A stretch of 64,000 nucleotides of DNA from Chloroflexota bacterium. Its GTDB lineage: Bacteria; Chloroflexota; Anaerolineae; Anaerolineales; Villigracilaceae. The DNA is taken from assembly GCA_023459215.1 (NCBI GenBank), contig JAEWVF010000104.1:28864-92863 (forward strand), given 5' to 3'. The position numbers and the translations under genes are program-made. Numbering within the stretch: the first letter of the stretch is position 1; each line of letters starts with the position of its first letter. This document shows, piece after piece, positions 39,594-46,647 of this stretch. Under the pieces are notes generated by a model. The model saw nothing but the letters and a program-made list of their open reading frames with translations, had not been told where the DNA came from and did not search any database.

Positions 39594-40446
39594 TGTTTGC
39601 GGCCTGACCTACACCTACCCCGGCAGTCCCTCCCCGGCCTTGAAAGATGTCTCCTTTCAGGTCGAACCCGGTCAACTGTTGGCAGTTGTCGGCCCCAACG
39701 AAGCTGGGAAATCGACCATGTGCCTGGCCCTGGCCGGGCTGATTCCGGCCCTTTTTTACGGCGAAATGCAGGGTCAGGTCACGGTTTGCGGGCTGGATAC
39801 CCAAACCCATGCCCCCGGTGATTTTGCCGGGCAGGTCGGTCTGGTACTGCAAAACCCGGTCAATCAGTTATCTGGAATGCGCTATACGGTTTACGAAGAA
39901 GTCGCTTTTGGATTAGAAAACCTGGGCATCCCGCGCGCTGAAATGCCCGAACGCATCGAACAGGCTCTCGAACAAGTCGGCCTGGCCGATTTGCGTGAGC
40001 GCTCGCCCTATACCCTATCCGGCGGACAACAACAACGCCTCGCGTTGGCTTCGGTGCTGGTGATGAACCCCTCCGTCCTGATTTTGGACGAGCCAACTGC
40101 CATGCTCGACCCGCAAGGGCGGCAAGAAATTTTCAGTCTGGTGCAATCCCTGGCGCGGACCGGCGTGACGGTGGTCATCGTTGAGCATCATCTTGAATGG
40201 ATTGCCCGCCACGCTGACCGGGTGCTGGCGATGGAAAACGGCGAAGTGATTCTGGATGGCCCTCCCGCGCAAGTCTTGACCTCGGCGCGAGTTCATGAAA
40301 ACGGCGTTGGCTGGCTACGCTACACCCGCGCCGCTGCCCTGGGGCAATCGCGCGGTCTATGGCCTGACGGGCACCCCCTGCCGGTAACGCTCGAAGAGAC
40401 AGCCGCCGGGTTTCAGTTGAATGGGCAGGAACAAGATGGAGATTAG
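39580..40446 (+). CDS. ecfA1: ECF transporter ATPase 1
   Basis: A 288-residue ABC ATPase: Walker A G-P-N-E-A-G-K-S-T (Glu at the usual Gly site after Asn), Q-loop L-Q-N-P-V-N-Q, signature T-L-S-G-G-Q-Q-Q-R, Walker B V-L-I-L-D-E-P-T and switch H (V-E-H-H). About 60 residues extend beyond the core. ATG at 39580 has GGAG close upstream and overlaps ecfT by 14 nt. It pairs with the second ATPase to drive the importer. Confidence 0.9.
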   Translation: MPILDVCGLTYTYPGSPSPALKDVSFQVEPGQLLAVVGPNEAGKSTMCLALAGLIPALFYGEMQGQVTVCGLDTQTHAPGDFAGQVGLVLQNPVNQLSGMRYTVYEEVAFGLENLGIPRAEMPERIEQALEQVGLADLRERSPYTLSGGQQQRLALASVLVMNPSVLILDEPTAMLDPQGRQEIFSLVQSLARTGVTVVIVEHHLEWIARHADRVLAMENGEVILDGPPAQVLTSARVHENGVGWLRYTRAAALGQSRGLWPDGHPLPVTLEETAAGFQLNGQEQDGD

Positions 40447-41230
40447 GGTTGAGAACATCCACTATACCTACTCTGGTGGCGGAGTAAAAGCTCTTGCTGG
40501 CATCTCTCTGAACATCCAGCCGGGAGAAAAAGTCGCCCTGGTCGGGCAGAATGGGTCAGGGAAAAGCACCCTGGCGCGTCACCTTGACGGATTACTGCGT
40601 CCCGAGCGGGGGCAGGTCTGGATTGGCGATTGGCAAACATCCGCCCACAGCCCGGCAAAAATGGCGCGACGGGTGGCGTATGCCTTTCAAAATCCGGACG
40701 AGCAACTTTTTCACCAGCAGGTTTGGGGTGAGGTGGCTTTCGGACCGCTGAATTTGGGCTATCCAGCCGAGCAAGTGCGCGCCCAGGTCGGACAGGCGCT
40801 TGAATTTTTCGGTTTGAGCACTTTTGCCCGGGCCAATCCGCGCGATTTGGGCTATTCCGGGCGAAAACGGGTTGCCCTGGCTTCAACTGTGGCCATGCAA
40901 ACCCCGGTGCTGGTCTTGGACGAGCCAACCGCCGGGCTGGACGCAAACGAGCAGGAGCAACTCAGTCAGGTGATTGACATCTTGCACCAGCAAGGTAAAA
41001 CCGTGCTGGTCATCTCGCACGATATGGACTTCCTGTTCGAAAACCTTGACCGTTTTGTCCTGCTACGCGCCGGGCAAATAGTTCTGGATGCAAAAACGCA
41101 ACAGTTTTTCTCCTACACCGAAGCCTTGAAAACCTGTGGCCTGGTCGCGCCGCAAATGGTTCGTCTGAGCCAGGCGCTGGGACGCGAACTTTTGGTGGCA
41201 ACGGTTGAGCAGTTCCTCGAAAAAAAGTGA
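40436..41230 (+). CDS. ecfA2: ECF transporter ATPase 2 with altered signature motif
   Basis: A 264-residue ABC ATPase with Walker A G-Q-N-G-S-G-K-S-T, Q-loop F-Q-N-P-D-E-Q, Walker B V-L-V-L-D-E-P-T-A-G-L-D and switch H (I-S-H-D). The signature is degenerate: where L-S-G-G-Q is expected it has Y-S-G-R-K-R. With the canonical first ATPase this gives an asymmetric pair, so probably only one of the two composite ATP sites is fully active. It overlaps ecfA1 by 11 nt and ends the operon. Confidence 0.9.
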   Translation: MEIRVENIHYTYSGGGVKALAGISLNIQPGEKVALVGQNGSGKSTLARHLDGLLRPERGQVWIGDWQTSAHSPAKMARRVAYAFQNPDEQLFHQQVWGEVAFGPLNLGYPAEQVRAQVGQALEFFGLSTFARANPRDLGYSGRKRVALASTVAMQTPVLVLDEPTAGLDANEQEQLSQVIDILHQQGKTVLVISHDMDFLFENLDRFVLLRAGQIVLDAKTQQFFSYTEALKTCGLVAPQMVRLSQALGRELLVATVEQFLEKK

Positions 41231-41430
41231 GCAGGATGCTTGGCTGAAGGTTGCTGCCAATCTCAGCCGGGCGGCCAGGATAGTCCATTCATTACAACAA
41301 TATATGATGTGATTTGATTCTGCCTTTCTGTAATGCCCGCGGGTGAGGATTGCACTTTCCTGCTCTAGAAAAAAGCGCAATTCTCACCCGGAACGGGTAT
41401 ACATCGCGCAGCCATTCTTGAAAATACATA

Positions 41431-41452
41431 TTATCGGCAATTTATCGGCAAT
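41431..41452. repeat. TTATCGGCAAT direct repeats before fic
   Basis: TTATCGGCAA (41431-41440) and TTTATCGGCAAT (41441-41452) stand in direct repeat just upstream of the fic -10. Their phase is about 11 bp. Three more copies lie at and after the fic 3' end (42534-42577). Confidence 0.7.
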
Positions 41453-41459
41453 CGAATGC

Positions 41460-41465
41460 TATAAT
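41460..41465 (+). promoter_or_regulatory. -10 box of fic, predicting a leaderless mRNA
   Basis: A perfect TATAAT ends 6 nt before the ATG at 41472, so transcription would start at or next to the start codon. No ribosome site is present. The direct repeats occupy the -35 region. Confidence 0.65.
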
Positions 41466-41471
41466 ATTCTT

Positions 41472-42557
41472 ATGAGCACACCCTGGCAACCCAAATACAG
41501 TATTACTTCCCAACTGGCGCGCTGGCTGATGGAAATCGAATCGGCCCGGGTAATTGTGGAACATACCCCGCTGCCACCGGCCGTTGAAGCGGAACTGCGC
41601 CAGCGGGCGCGTATTCGCGCCACGCACTACTCCACGCGCATCGAAGGCAATCGCCTGACCCTGGAACAGGCCGAGCAGGTCATCCAGGAAAAACACATTG
41701 CCATCCAGGGGCGCGAGCGGGATGTGCGCGAAGTTCGCAATTATTGGGAAGCGCTCTTGCGGGTGGAAGATTGGGCCGCCCAGGGAAAACCGCTCACCGA
41801 GGATCTGATCCGCCGCCTGCATGCCTTGGTGGAACATGGCGCTCGCGCCAAAGCTACCCCATACCGGGATGGGCAAAATGTCATTCGTGATTCGCTCAGT
41901 GGGGGCATTGTTTACCTGCCTCCCGAAGCAGCGGATGTGCCAGGCCTGATGACCTCACTGGTGGAGTGGGTCAGTCGCGCTGAGAAAGAGAAAATTCCCA
42001 CGCCGCTGATTGCGGCTCTGGCCCACTACCAGTTCGTTACCATTCACCCCTATTACGATGGCAATGGACGGACGGCCCGCTTGCTGGCGACCTTCATCCT
42101 GCATCACGGCGGCTATGGGCTGAATGGTTTTTTCTCTCTCGAAGAGTACCATGCCCGCGACCTGGAGAACTACTACGGGGCGCTATCGGTCTACCCGCAT
42201 CACAACTACTATGAAGGCCGGGCTGAAGCCGACCTGACCTCCTGGCTGACCTATTTTGTTGGTTTACTTGCGGATGTTTTCAGCACCGCCAAAGACGAAG
42301 CCTTGCGCCTGAAAGATGCACCGCCTGCTCCTGAACCGGAATTGCTGCGAAAGCTGGATCATCGTGCCCGGATTGTGCTGGGGTTGTTTGCCAAACAAGA
42401 AACGATTACTGCTACGCAAGTTGCTGGAGCCTTGGGCCTTTCAGAGCGCATGGCACGCAACCTGATGCAAGCGTGGGTCGAGCAGGGCTGGTTGTTGGTG
42501 GCAGACGATTCCCGTCGGAAACGGGCTTATAAGTTATCGGCACTTTATCGGCAATGA
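41472..42557 (+). CDS. Fic-family protein with N-terminal inhibitory motif and wHTH
   Basis: A 361-residue protein. The Fic core has H-P-Y-Y-D-G-N-G-R-T-A-R starting at H192, the AMP-transfer loop. The inhibitory S-T-R-I-E-G-N motif (residues 54-60) precedes the core, so this is a class II Fic that blocks its own ATP site until relieved. The C-terminal 60 residues form a winged helix (T-A-T-Q-V-A-G-A-L-G-L-S-E-R-M-A-R-N-L-M). Such proteins AMPylate targets and may autoregulate transcription; the target is unknown. No antitoxin gene lies beside it. Iterated TATCGGCAA repeats flank both ends. Confidence 0.9.
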   Translation: MSTPWQPKYSITSQLARWLMEIESARVIVEHTPLPPAVEAELRQRARIRATHYSTRIEGNRLTLEQAEQVIQEKHIAIQGRERDVREVRNYWEALLRVEDWAAQGKPLTEDLIRRLHALVEHGARAKATPYRDGQNVIRDSLSGGIVYLPPEAADVPGLMTSLVEWVSRAEKEKIPTPLIAALAHYQFVTIHPYYDGNGRTARLLATFILHHGGYGLNGFFSLEEYHARDLENYYGALSVYPHHNYYEGRAEADLTSWLTYFVGLLADVFSTAKDEALRLKDAPPAPEPELLRKLDHRARIVLGLFAKQETITATQVAGALGLSERMARNLMQAWVEQGWLLVADDSRRKRAYKLSALYRQ

Positions 42558-42577
42558 AACGGAAATTTATCGGCAAT
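42534..42577. repeat. TATCGGCAAT repeats at and after the fic 3' end
   Basis: TTATCGGCA (42534-42542), TTTATCGGCAAT (42544-42555) and TTTATCGGCAAT (42566-42577). The first two lie in the last codons of fic and closely copy the 41431-41452 pair with the same 11-bp spacing. Confidence 0.7.
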
Positions 42578-42744
42578 GTCCTGCGAATAAATGTTCTCAA
42601 GTTTCGTGATTAAACACGATAACTGCGCCTATTATGCGGATAATCTGCGTTGTGAAATTACTTGATATGATGCAAAATGCGGCAGGTAGAATTAAATGTC
42701 TGCTGCTGTTCTTTGACAAAATAAACTGCATTCCAGGTAATCCT

Positions 42745-42945
42745 GTCCCCCAAATTCTCTCAGCAGTTCTGCTTTTTATGCAGGTTTTGTCAGATTTTCT
42801 GGAGATCTTCTACCCAAAAGGCTCCCATTGTTGGGCGCTTTTTGTTTTTAACTTGAATCTTGGCTCAATTTTTGCTGAAAGAGATGGTTGCAGTTTTGAT
42901 GGTTAACTGCTCGTTGGTAGCCCGCGATTTGAGATAGGATAGGCC
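42745..42945. repeat. Diverged intergenic repeat, copy B
   Basis: Matches copy A (36675-36860) block by block, including the CTGCTTTTTATG block and a GGGCGCTTTTTG half hairpin. Here the left half of the terminator stem has decayed (AAAAGGCTCCCA). The rest of the 42558-43039 spacer shows nothing else. Confidence 0.45.
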
Positions 42946-43039
42946 AAAGCTGGGGATAACTATCGCACAAATCGTTGGCGAGTAATGAAATCATTCATGC
43001 ATGCAAATAGGGGCGATTTCATTTGATTCTGGCGGCCAC

Positions 43040-43897
43040 TTACACCCAGGAATTTTTGTAATCATTTACATATTGCCGAAAGGAAATCGGTTTGCATTCG
43101 GTCAGGCGTTCCACTTCGTTGGTGACAATCTCTGCCTGACCGAAGCGCGTGGCAGTGTACAGCCCCATCATCACCAGGGCAAAGGCAAAAGGCGTACCGC
43201 GCCGGGTTGTATTCAGCAAAAAGGCTGGCGGATTGGGGTTTTTATAGGTAATTTTGCGTCCCAAAGTCTGGCTGAGAATTTCTGCCGCCTGCCAGTAATC
43301 CAGCGCCTCAGGGCCGGTCAAGTCGTAGGCTTTGTTTTCGTGTCCGGGCTGAGTCAGCGCCACCGCGGCGACTGCCCCAATGTTGCGCACATCCAGAAAA
43401 CTGGTTTTGGCTGCGCCAACCGGCACATAAATTTCATCCCGCTCCTGGATTTCCTGTCGGTGAGTGGTATTCAGGTTTTGCATGAAAAAACTGGCACGCA
43501 GGAAGGTTGTTTGCAGGTTGAGCGCCTTGAGATAGGTTTCCACCTTGTAGTGCGGAACGTAGGTTGTTTTTTCGATTCCAATCAGCGAGAGAAAAACGAC
43601 ACGCTCCACCCCCGCCTTTTTTGCCGCGTTCATCGAAGGCACCATGTCGCGTTGGATATTGGTGATATGCGGTGGGCGCATGTAAAACATTTTTGTGATG
43701 TCTTGGAAAGTGGCTTCGTATGTAGTCGGATCGGTGAAGTCGAAACGCACCGCTTCCACTGTATCACCAAAGCGTTCCCTTAGTTTTTTCTCATCGATAT
43801 CCGCCGCCCGGACTTTTCCTCCGCGAGCCAAAACTTGTTTCACAACTTCCGCGCCGACATTGCCGAGCGAGCCAATTACCAGTATGGGGGATGACAT
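43040..43897 (-). CDS. NmrA-like NAD(P)-binding protein
   Basis: A 285-residue atypical short-chain dehydrogenase with the N-terminal G-S-L-G-N-V-G-A dinucleotide loop and R-A-A-D-I-D. A conserved F-F-M-Q-N-L near residue 142 is typical of NmrA/HSCARG-like proteins. They sense NADP(H) or reduce small quinones; catalytic Tyr-Lys is not clear. It is transcribed divergently from the tetR-DsbA-SDR cassette and shares its control region. Confidence 0.85.
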   Translation of the reverse strand: MSSPILVIGSLGNVGAEVVKQVLARGGKVRAADIDEKKLRERFGDTVEAVRFDFTDPTTYEATFQDITKMFYMRPPHITNIQRDMVPSMNAAKKAGVERVVFLSLIGIEKTTYVPHYKVETYLKALNLQTTFLRASFFMQNLNTTHRQEIQERDEIYVPVGAAKTSFLDVRNIGAVAAVALTQPGHENKAYDLTGPEALDYWQAAEILSQTLGRKITYKNPNPPAFLLNTTRRGTPFAFALVMMGLYTATRFGQAEIVTNEVERLTECKPISFRQYVNDYKNSWV

Positions 43898-43911
43898 GTT
43901 TTTCTCCTTAC

Positions 43912-43940
43912 TTGACTTTATATAGACCAGTCATTATAAT
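43912..43940 (+). promoter_or_regulatory. Promoter and operator of the TetR cassette
   Basis: TTGACT (43912-43917), 17 nt, TATAAT (43935-43940), a near-consensus promoter. A GACCAGTC palindromic core (43925-43932) lies in the spacer, a natural position for TetR-family repression of both divergent transcripts. Confidence 0.7.
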
Positions 43941-43977
43941 AAGCTCGTTCAGCCAATCTGAATAGAGGACAAATGTC

Positions 43978-44526
43978 ATGAATCCTGCCAAAGAGCATAT
44001 CCTGGAAGCCGCCGCCCGCCTGTTCGAGAAACAGGGCTACCACGCCACCGGACTGAATGAAATCATTCGAGAAAGCGACACCCCAAAAGGGTCGTTGTAT
44101 TATTACTTCCCCGAAGGCAAAGAGCAAATTGGAGCCGAGACGGCGCTCTGGTCGGCGGCGCAGATGGTGGAGCGAATCCGCTTTGGACTTTCGCAGACGG
44201 AACAGCCCGCAGAAGCGGTGCGGTTGTTAGCGTTGGGGATTGCCGGGGCGATCGAACAATCCGGTTTTGCGGCGGGTGGCCCATTGATGATGCTGGCTGC
44301 TGAGAGCGCGGTGCGTTCTGAACGGCTGAATGCCGCCTGCCGTGAAGCCTACGGGCAAATGCAGGCGGTTTTTGCCGACAAATTTGGCGGCGATACTGTG
44401 TTGGCGGAATTTGTTCTCTCCACCCTGGAAGGCGCAATCCTGCTCAGCCGCGTCCGGCACAGCGGGGACCCGCTGCGCCGGGCTGCCGAACATCTTTATT
44501 CGTATCTGAAAGCGAGGCAACCATGA
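43978..44526 (+). CDS. TetR-family transcriptional regulator (LmrA/YxaF-like)
   Basis: A 182-residue repressor with a standard N-terminal HTH (E-K-Q-G-Y-H-A-T-G-L-N-E-I-I-R-E-S-D-T-P-K-G-S-L-Y-Y-Y-F) and a C-terminal ligand domain of about 130 residues. This sequence style is that of the LmrA/YxaF group, which responds to drugs or flavonoids. Its stop overlaps the DsbA-like start by 4 nt. It probably represses itself, the DsbA/SDR genes and the divergent NmrA gene. Confidence 0.88.
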   Translation: MNPAKEHILEAAARLFEKQGYHATGLNEIIRESDTPKGSLYYYFPEGKEQIGAETALWSAAQMVERIRFGLSQTEQPAEAVRLLALGIAGAIEQSGFAAGGPLMMLAAESAVRSERLNAACREAYGQMQAVFADKFGGDTVLAEFVLSTLEGAILLSRVRHSGDPLRRAAEHLYSYLKARQP

Positions 44527-45164
44527 AAATCACGGTCTATCACGACACTGTCTGACCTTTCTGCCGCATTGGAAAGCGGCATTTGCAGCGGTCGCTGCAA
44601 GATTGGCAAGGCGAACCGGTGCAGGTCGTGTACCGGGCATTCTTTCTCAACCCAACCATCCCGCCCGAAGGCTACGACTTTATTGTCTACATGGAAGCCA
44701 AGTTCAATGGCCGGGTCAGTCTGGAGCAGGCCTTCGAAGGTCCGCGTCGCATGGGCGAGGCGGCTGGACTGGTCTTCAGCATGGATAAAATCAGCAAGGC
44801 GCCCAATTCAACCCTATCCCATTGCCTGATTGCAATTGCCCCGGCAGATATTCGTGAACAGGTGATCGAGGCTGTTTATGCGGCTTATTTTGAACATGGG
44901 CAGGACATCGGCGACATCGAAACCCTGATTCAGATTGGGAAAAAGTTTGGGATGAACGAGAACAGGCTGCGGGTGGATTTGAGCGCTGAAACGGTTCGGG
45001 CGCAGGTCGAGGCCGAGGCGCGCGAGGCCAGCCGTCTGGGAGTCAGCGGCGTCCCGTTTTTTATCATCAACGATAAGTATGCCTTCAGTGGTGCACAAAC
45101 GCCGGACGTCATCATAAACACGCTTCTCCAGGTGGTGAAGCTGGAAAGAGGAGAGCAATCATGA
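44523..45164 (+). CDS. Candidate selenoprotein: FrnE-like DsbA-family oxidoreductase with in-frame TGA
   Basis: A 213-residue thioredoxin-fold protein when TGA at 44553-44555 is read through. The sequence starts M-K-I-T-V-Y-H-D-T-V, then TGA, then P-F-C-R-I-G-K-R, so TGA occupies the first Cys of the C-P-x-C active site and the product has U11 and C14. The insert helical domain follows, and the fold closes with the cis-Pro loop G-V-S-G-V-P-F-F-I-I-N-D and A-F-S-G-A-Q. The ATG overlaps the tetR stop. Downstream coding is intact to 45164, and a SECIS-like hairpin is in place. A TTG at 44583 could start only a truncated, active-site-less protein. A nonsense mutation is the main alternative. The FrnE group handles disulfides in stress and polyketide pathways. 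Confidence 0.8.
44553..44555 (+). other. In-frame TGA, proposed selenocysteine codon (Sec11)
   Basis: Codon 11 of the DsbA-like frame, at the exact place of the first Cys of the CxxC motif. Cys codons (TGT/TGC) are one base away, so a mutation or sequencing error is possible, but position and context favour recoding. Confidence 0.65.
44583..44600 (+). promoter_or_regulatory. Candidate bacterial SECIS hairpin
   Basis: Stem TTGCAGC (44583-44589) and GCTGCAA (44594-44600) with apical loop GGTC (44590-44593), 34 nt after the TGA. Bacterial SECIS elements need a G in the first loop positions and a loop about 16-37 nt after UGA; the E. coli fdhF loop is GGUCU. A second small hairpin TGCCGC/GCGGCA lies nearer the TGA (44562-44581) but its loop is only 12 nt away. 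Confidence 0.65.
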
Positions 45165-45790
45165 AGATTGTGGTTTTTGGAGCATCTGGCGGAACTGGGG
45201 TTGAAATTGTCCGGCAGGCGCTGGATGCGGGGCACGAGGTAACGGCTTTTGTGCGCAACCCGGCCAAGTTGGAACTCCGGCACGCGAACCTGGTTATCGT
45301 TCCGGGCGATGTAACGGATGCGGTAGCGGTGGAAAAGGCCATCGCAGGTAAGGATGCTGTCATCAGCGCGTTGGGTCCGACCCGTCCGTCTGTGCCGGGC
45401 ATGATGGAGACGGCGGCCAGGAATATCGTTGCCGCCATGAAGCAGGCCGGCATCCACCGTCTGGTTTCTACTACCGGGGCCGGGGTGCGTGATGAGCGGG
45501 ATCAACCCAAGCTGTTGGATCATCTTCTGAAGGGGCTGCTGACCCTGCTGGCGGGTGAGGTGCTGAAGGATTCCGCCGCCAATGTGGCCGTGATCCGCGC
45601 CAGTAATGTGGATTGGACGATTGTGCGCTATCCGCGCCTGATCGACGGCCCGTTGAGAGGCAACTATCGGGCGGGCTATGTGGGTAGAGACTCTGGTACC
45701 CAGCTTTCGCGGGCGGACGGGGCTCATTTTGTTTTGAAAGAACTGACAGGCGGAAAGCACATTCACCAAATGCCGGTGGTGAGTTACTGA
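45161..45790 (+). CDS. Atypical SDR/NAD(P)-binding protein (BLVRB/NmrA-like)
   Basis: A 209-residue protein with G-A-S-G-G-T-G dinucleotide loop at the start, D-A-V-I-S-A-L-G near residue 68 and W-T-I-V-R-Y-P-R-L near residue 150, typical of flavin/biliverdin reductase-like SDRs. It overlaps the DsbA-like stop by 4 nt (ATGA), so the three genes are translationally coupled. A redox role with the DsbA-like protein is likely; the substrate is unknown. Confidence 0.85.
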   Translation: MKIVVFGASGGTGVEIVRQALDAGHEVTAFVRNPAKLELRHANLVIVPGDVTDAVAVEKAIAGKDAVISALGPTRPSVPGMMETAARNIVAAMKQAGIHRLVSTTGAGVRDERDQPKLLDHLLKGLLTLLAGEVLKDSAANVAVIRASNVDWTIVRYPRLIDGPLRGNYRAGYVGRDSGTQLSRADGAHFVLKELTGGKHIHQMPVVSY

Positions 45791-45805
45791 CAAGCATGAG
45801 CTGCC

Positions 45806-45840
45806 ATTACGGCCCGTTCCAGAAAGGAACGGGACGTAAT
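45806..45840 (+). terminator. Terminator-like hairpin after the SDR gene
   Basis: A 15-bp stem with one mismatch (45806-45820 with 45826-45840), followed by a weak T tract (TTATGTTT). It closes the tetR cassette. Confidence 0.6.
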
Positions 45841-45936
45841 TTATGTTTAAGATTTGCAGCGCTTTTTTTGTGAACCGGGCTAAACTATGTGCATGGATTT
45901 GAAATAGCCTGTTCTTTTTTTTAGAAAGGATCTCCC

Positions 45937-46647
45937 ATGCCCAGCTTGCGCGAACTTTCAAAAATGATCGACCACTCCCTGCTCCACCCCACCATGACCG
46001 ATGCTGACATCCTGAAAGGCTGTGAAATTGCCAGGAAGTACGATGTCGCCATCGTCTGCGTCAAACCCTATGCTGTGAAAATGGCAAAAGAAGCCCTGGC
46101 TGGCTCCAGCGTGGAAGTTTGCTCCGTCATCGGTTTCCCGCATGGCAACCACACCACCCAAATCAAAGTTGCTGAAACTGAACTCGCCATTCTGGATGGC
46201 GCGACCGAGATTGATATGGTTATTAACATCGGCAAAGCCCTGGGCGGTGATTGGGATTTCGTCCGCGCCGATATTGACGCCGTCAACCAGGCTTGCATGC
46301 GCAATGGGGCCATCCTTAAGGTTATTTTCGAGACCGATTACCTGCAAGACGAACACATCATCAAGTTGTGCCAAATCTGTTCGGAATTGAAGGTGGCCTT
46401 CGTCAAAACCTCCAGCGGCTATGGTTTTGTTAAACAGCCCAGCGGTGACTACAACTACCAGGGCGCCACCGAGCATGTCCTGAAACTCATGCGCCAGCAT
46501 TCCGCGCCTGGAGTACAGATCAAGGCTGCGGGCGGCGTGCGCAACCTCGACCAGTTACTCAAAGTCCGCGAGTTGGGCTGTACCCGCAGTGGCGCAACCG
46601 CCACCGAAACCATGCTCGAGGAAGCAAGGAAACGTGGCTATGAATAG
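45937..46647 (+). CDS. deoC: Deoxyribose-phosphate aldolase
   Basis: A 236-residue class I aldolase. The Schiff-base lysine lies in F-V-K-T-S-S-G-Y-G near residue 150, with the second lysine in I-L-K-V-I-F-E-T and the phosphate-site C-T-R-S-G-A-T-A at the end. It cleaves 2-deoxyribose-5-phosphate to glyceraldehyde-3-phosphate and acetaldehyde. AGAAAGGA precedes the ATG. A VOC-family gene overlaps its end by 8 nt. Confidence 0.95.
   Translation: MPSLRELSKMIDHSLLHPTMTDADILKGCEIARKYDVAIVCVKPYAVKMAKEALAGSSVEVCSVIGFPHGNHTTQIKVAETELAILDGATEIDMVINIGKALGGDWDFVRADIDAVNQACMRNGAILKVIFETDYLQDEHIIKLCQICSELKVAFVKTSSGYGFVKQPSGDYNYQGATEHVLKLMRQHSAPGVQIKAAGGVRNLDQLLKVRELGCTRSGATATETMLEEARKRGYE

Noticed and set aside
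42634..42906. 90-residue plus-strand ORF
   Set aside because: It lies over the diverged repeat copy B, has no ribosome site and no recognisable features.
44562..44581. TGCCGC/GCGGCA hairpin as the SECIS element
   Set aside because: Its loop begins only 12 nt after TGA and does not start with G; the GGTC-loop hairpin at 44583 fits better.
44583..45164. DsbA-like protein starting at TTG 44583
   Set aside because: No ribosome site, and the product lacks the active site; the overlapping ATG at 44523 with TGA read-through explains the data better.
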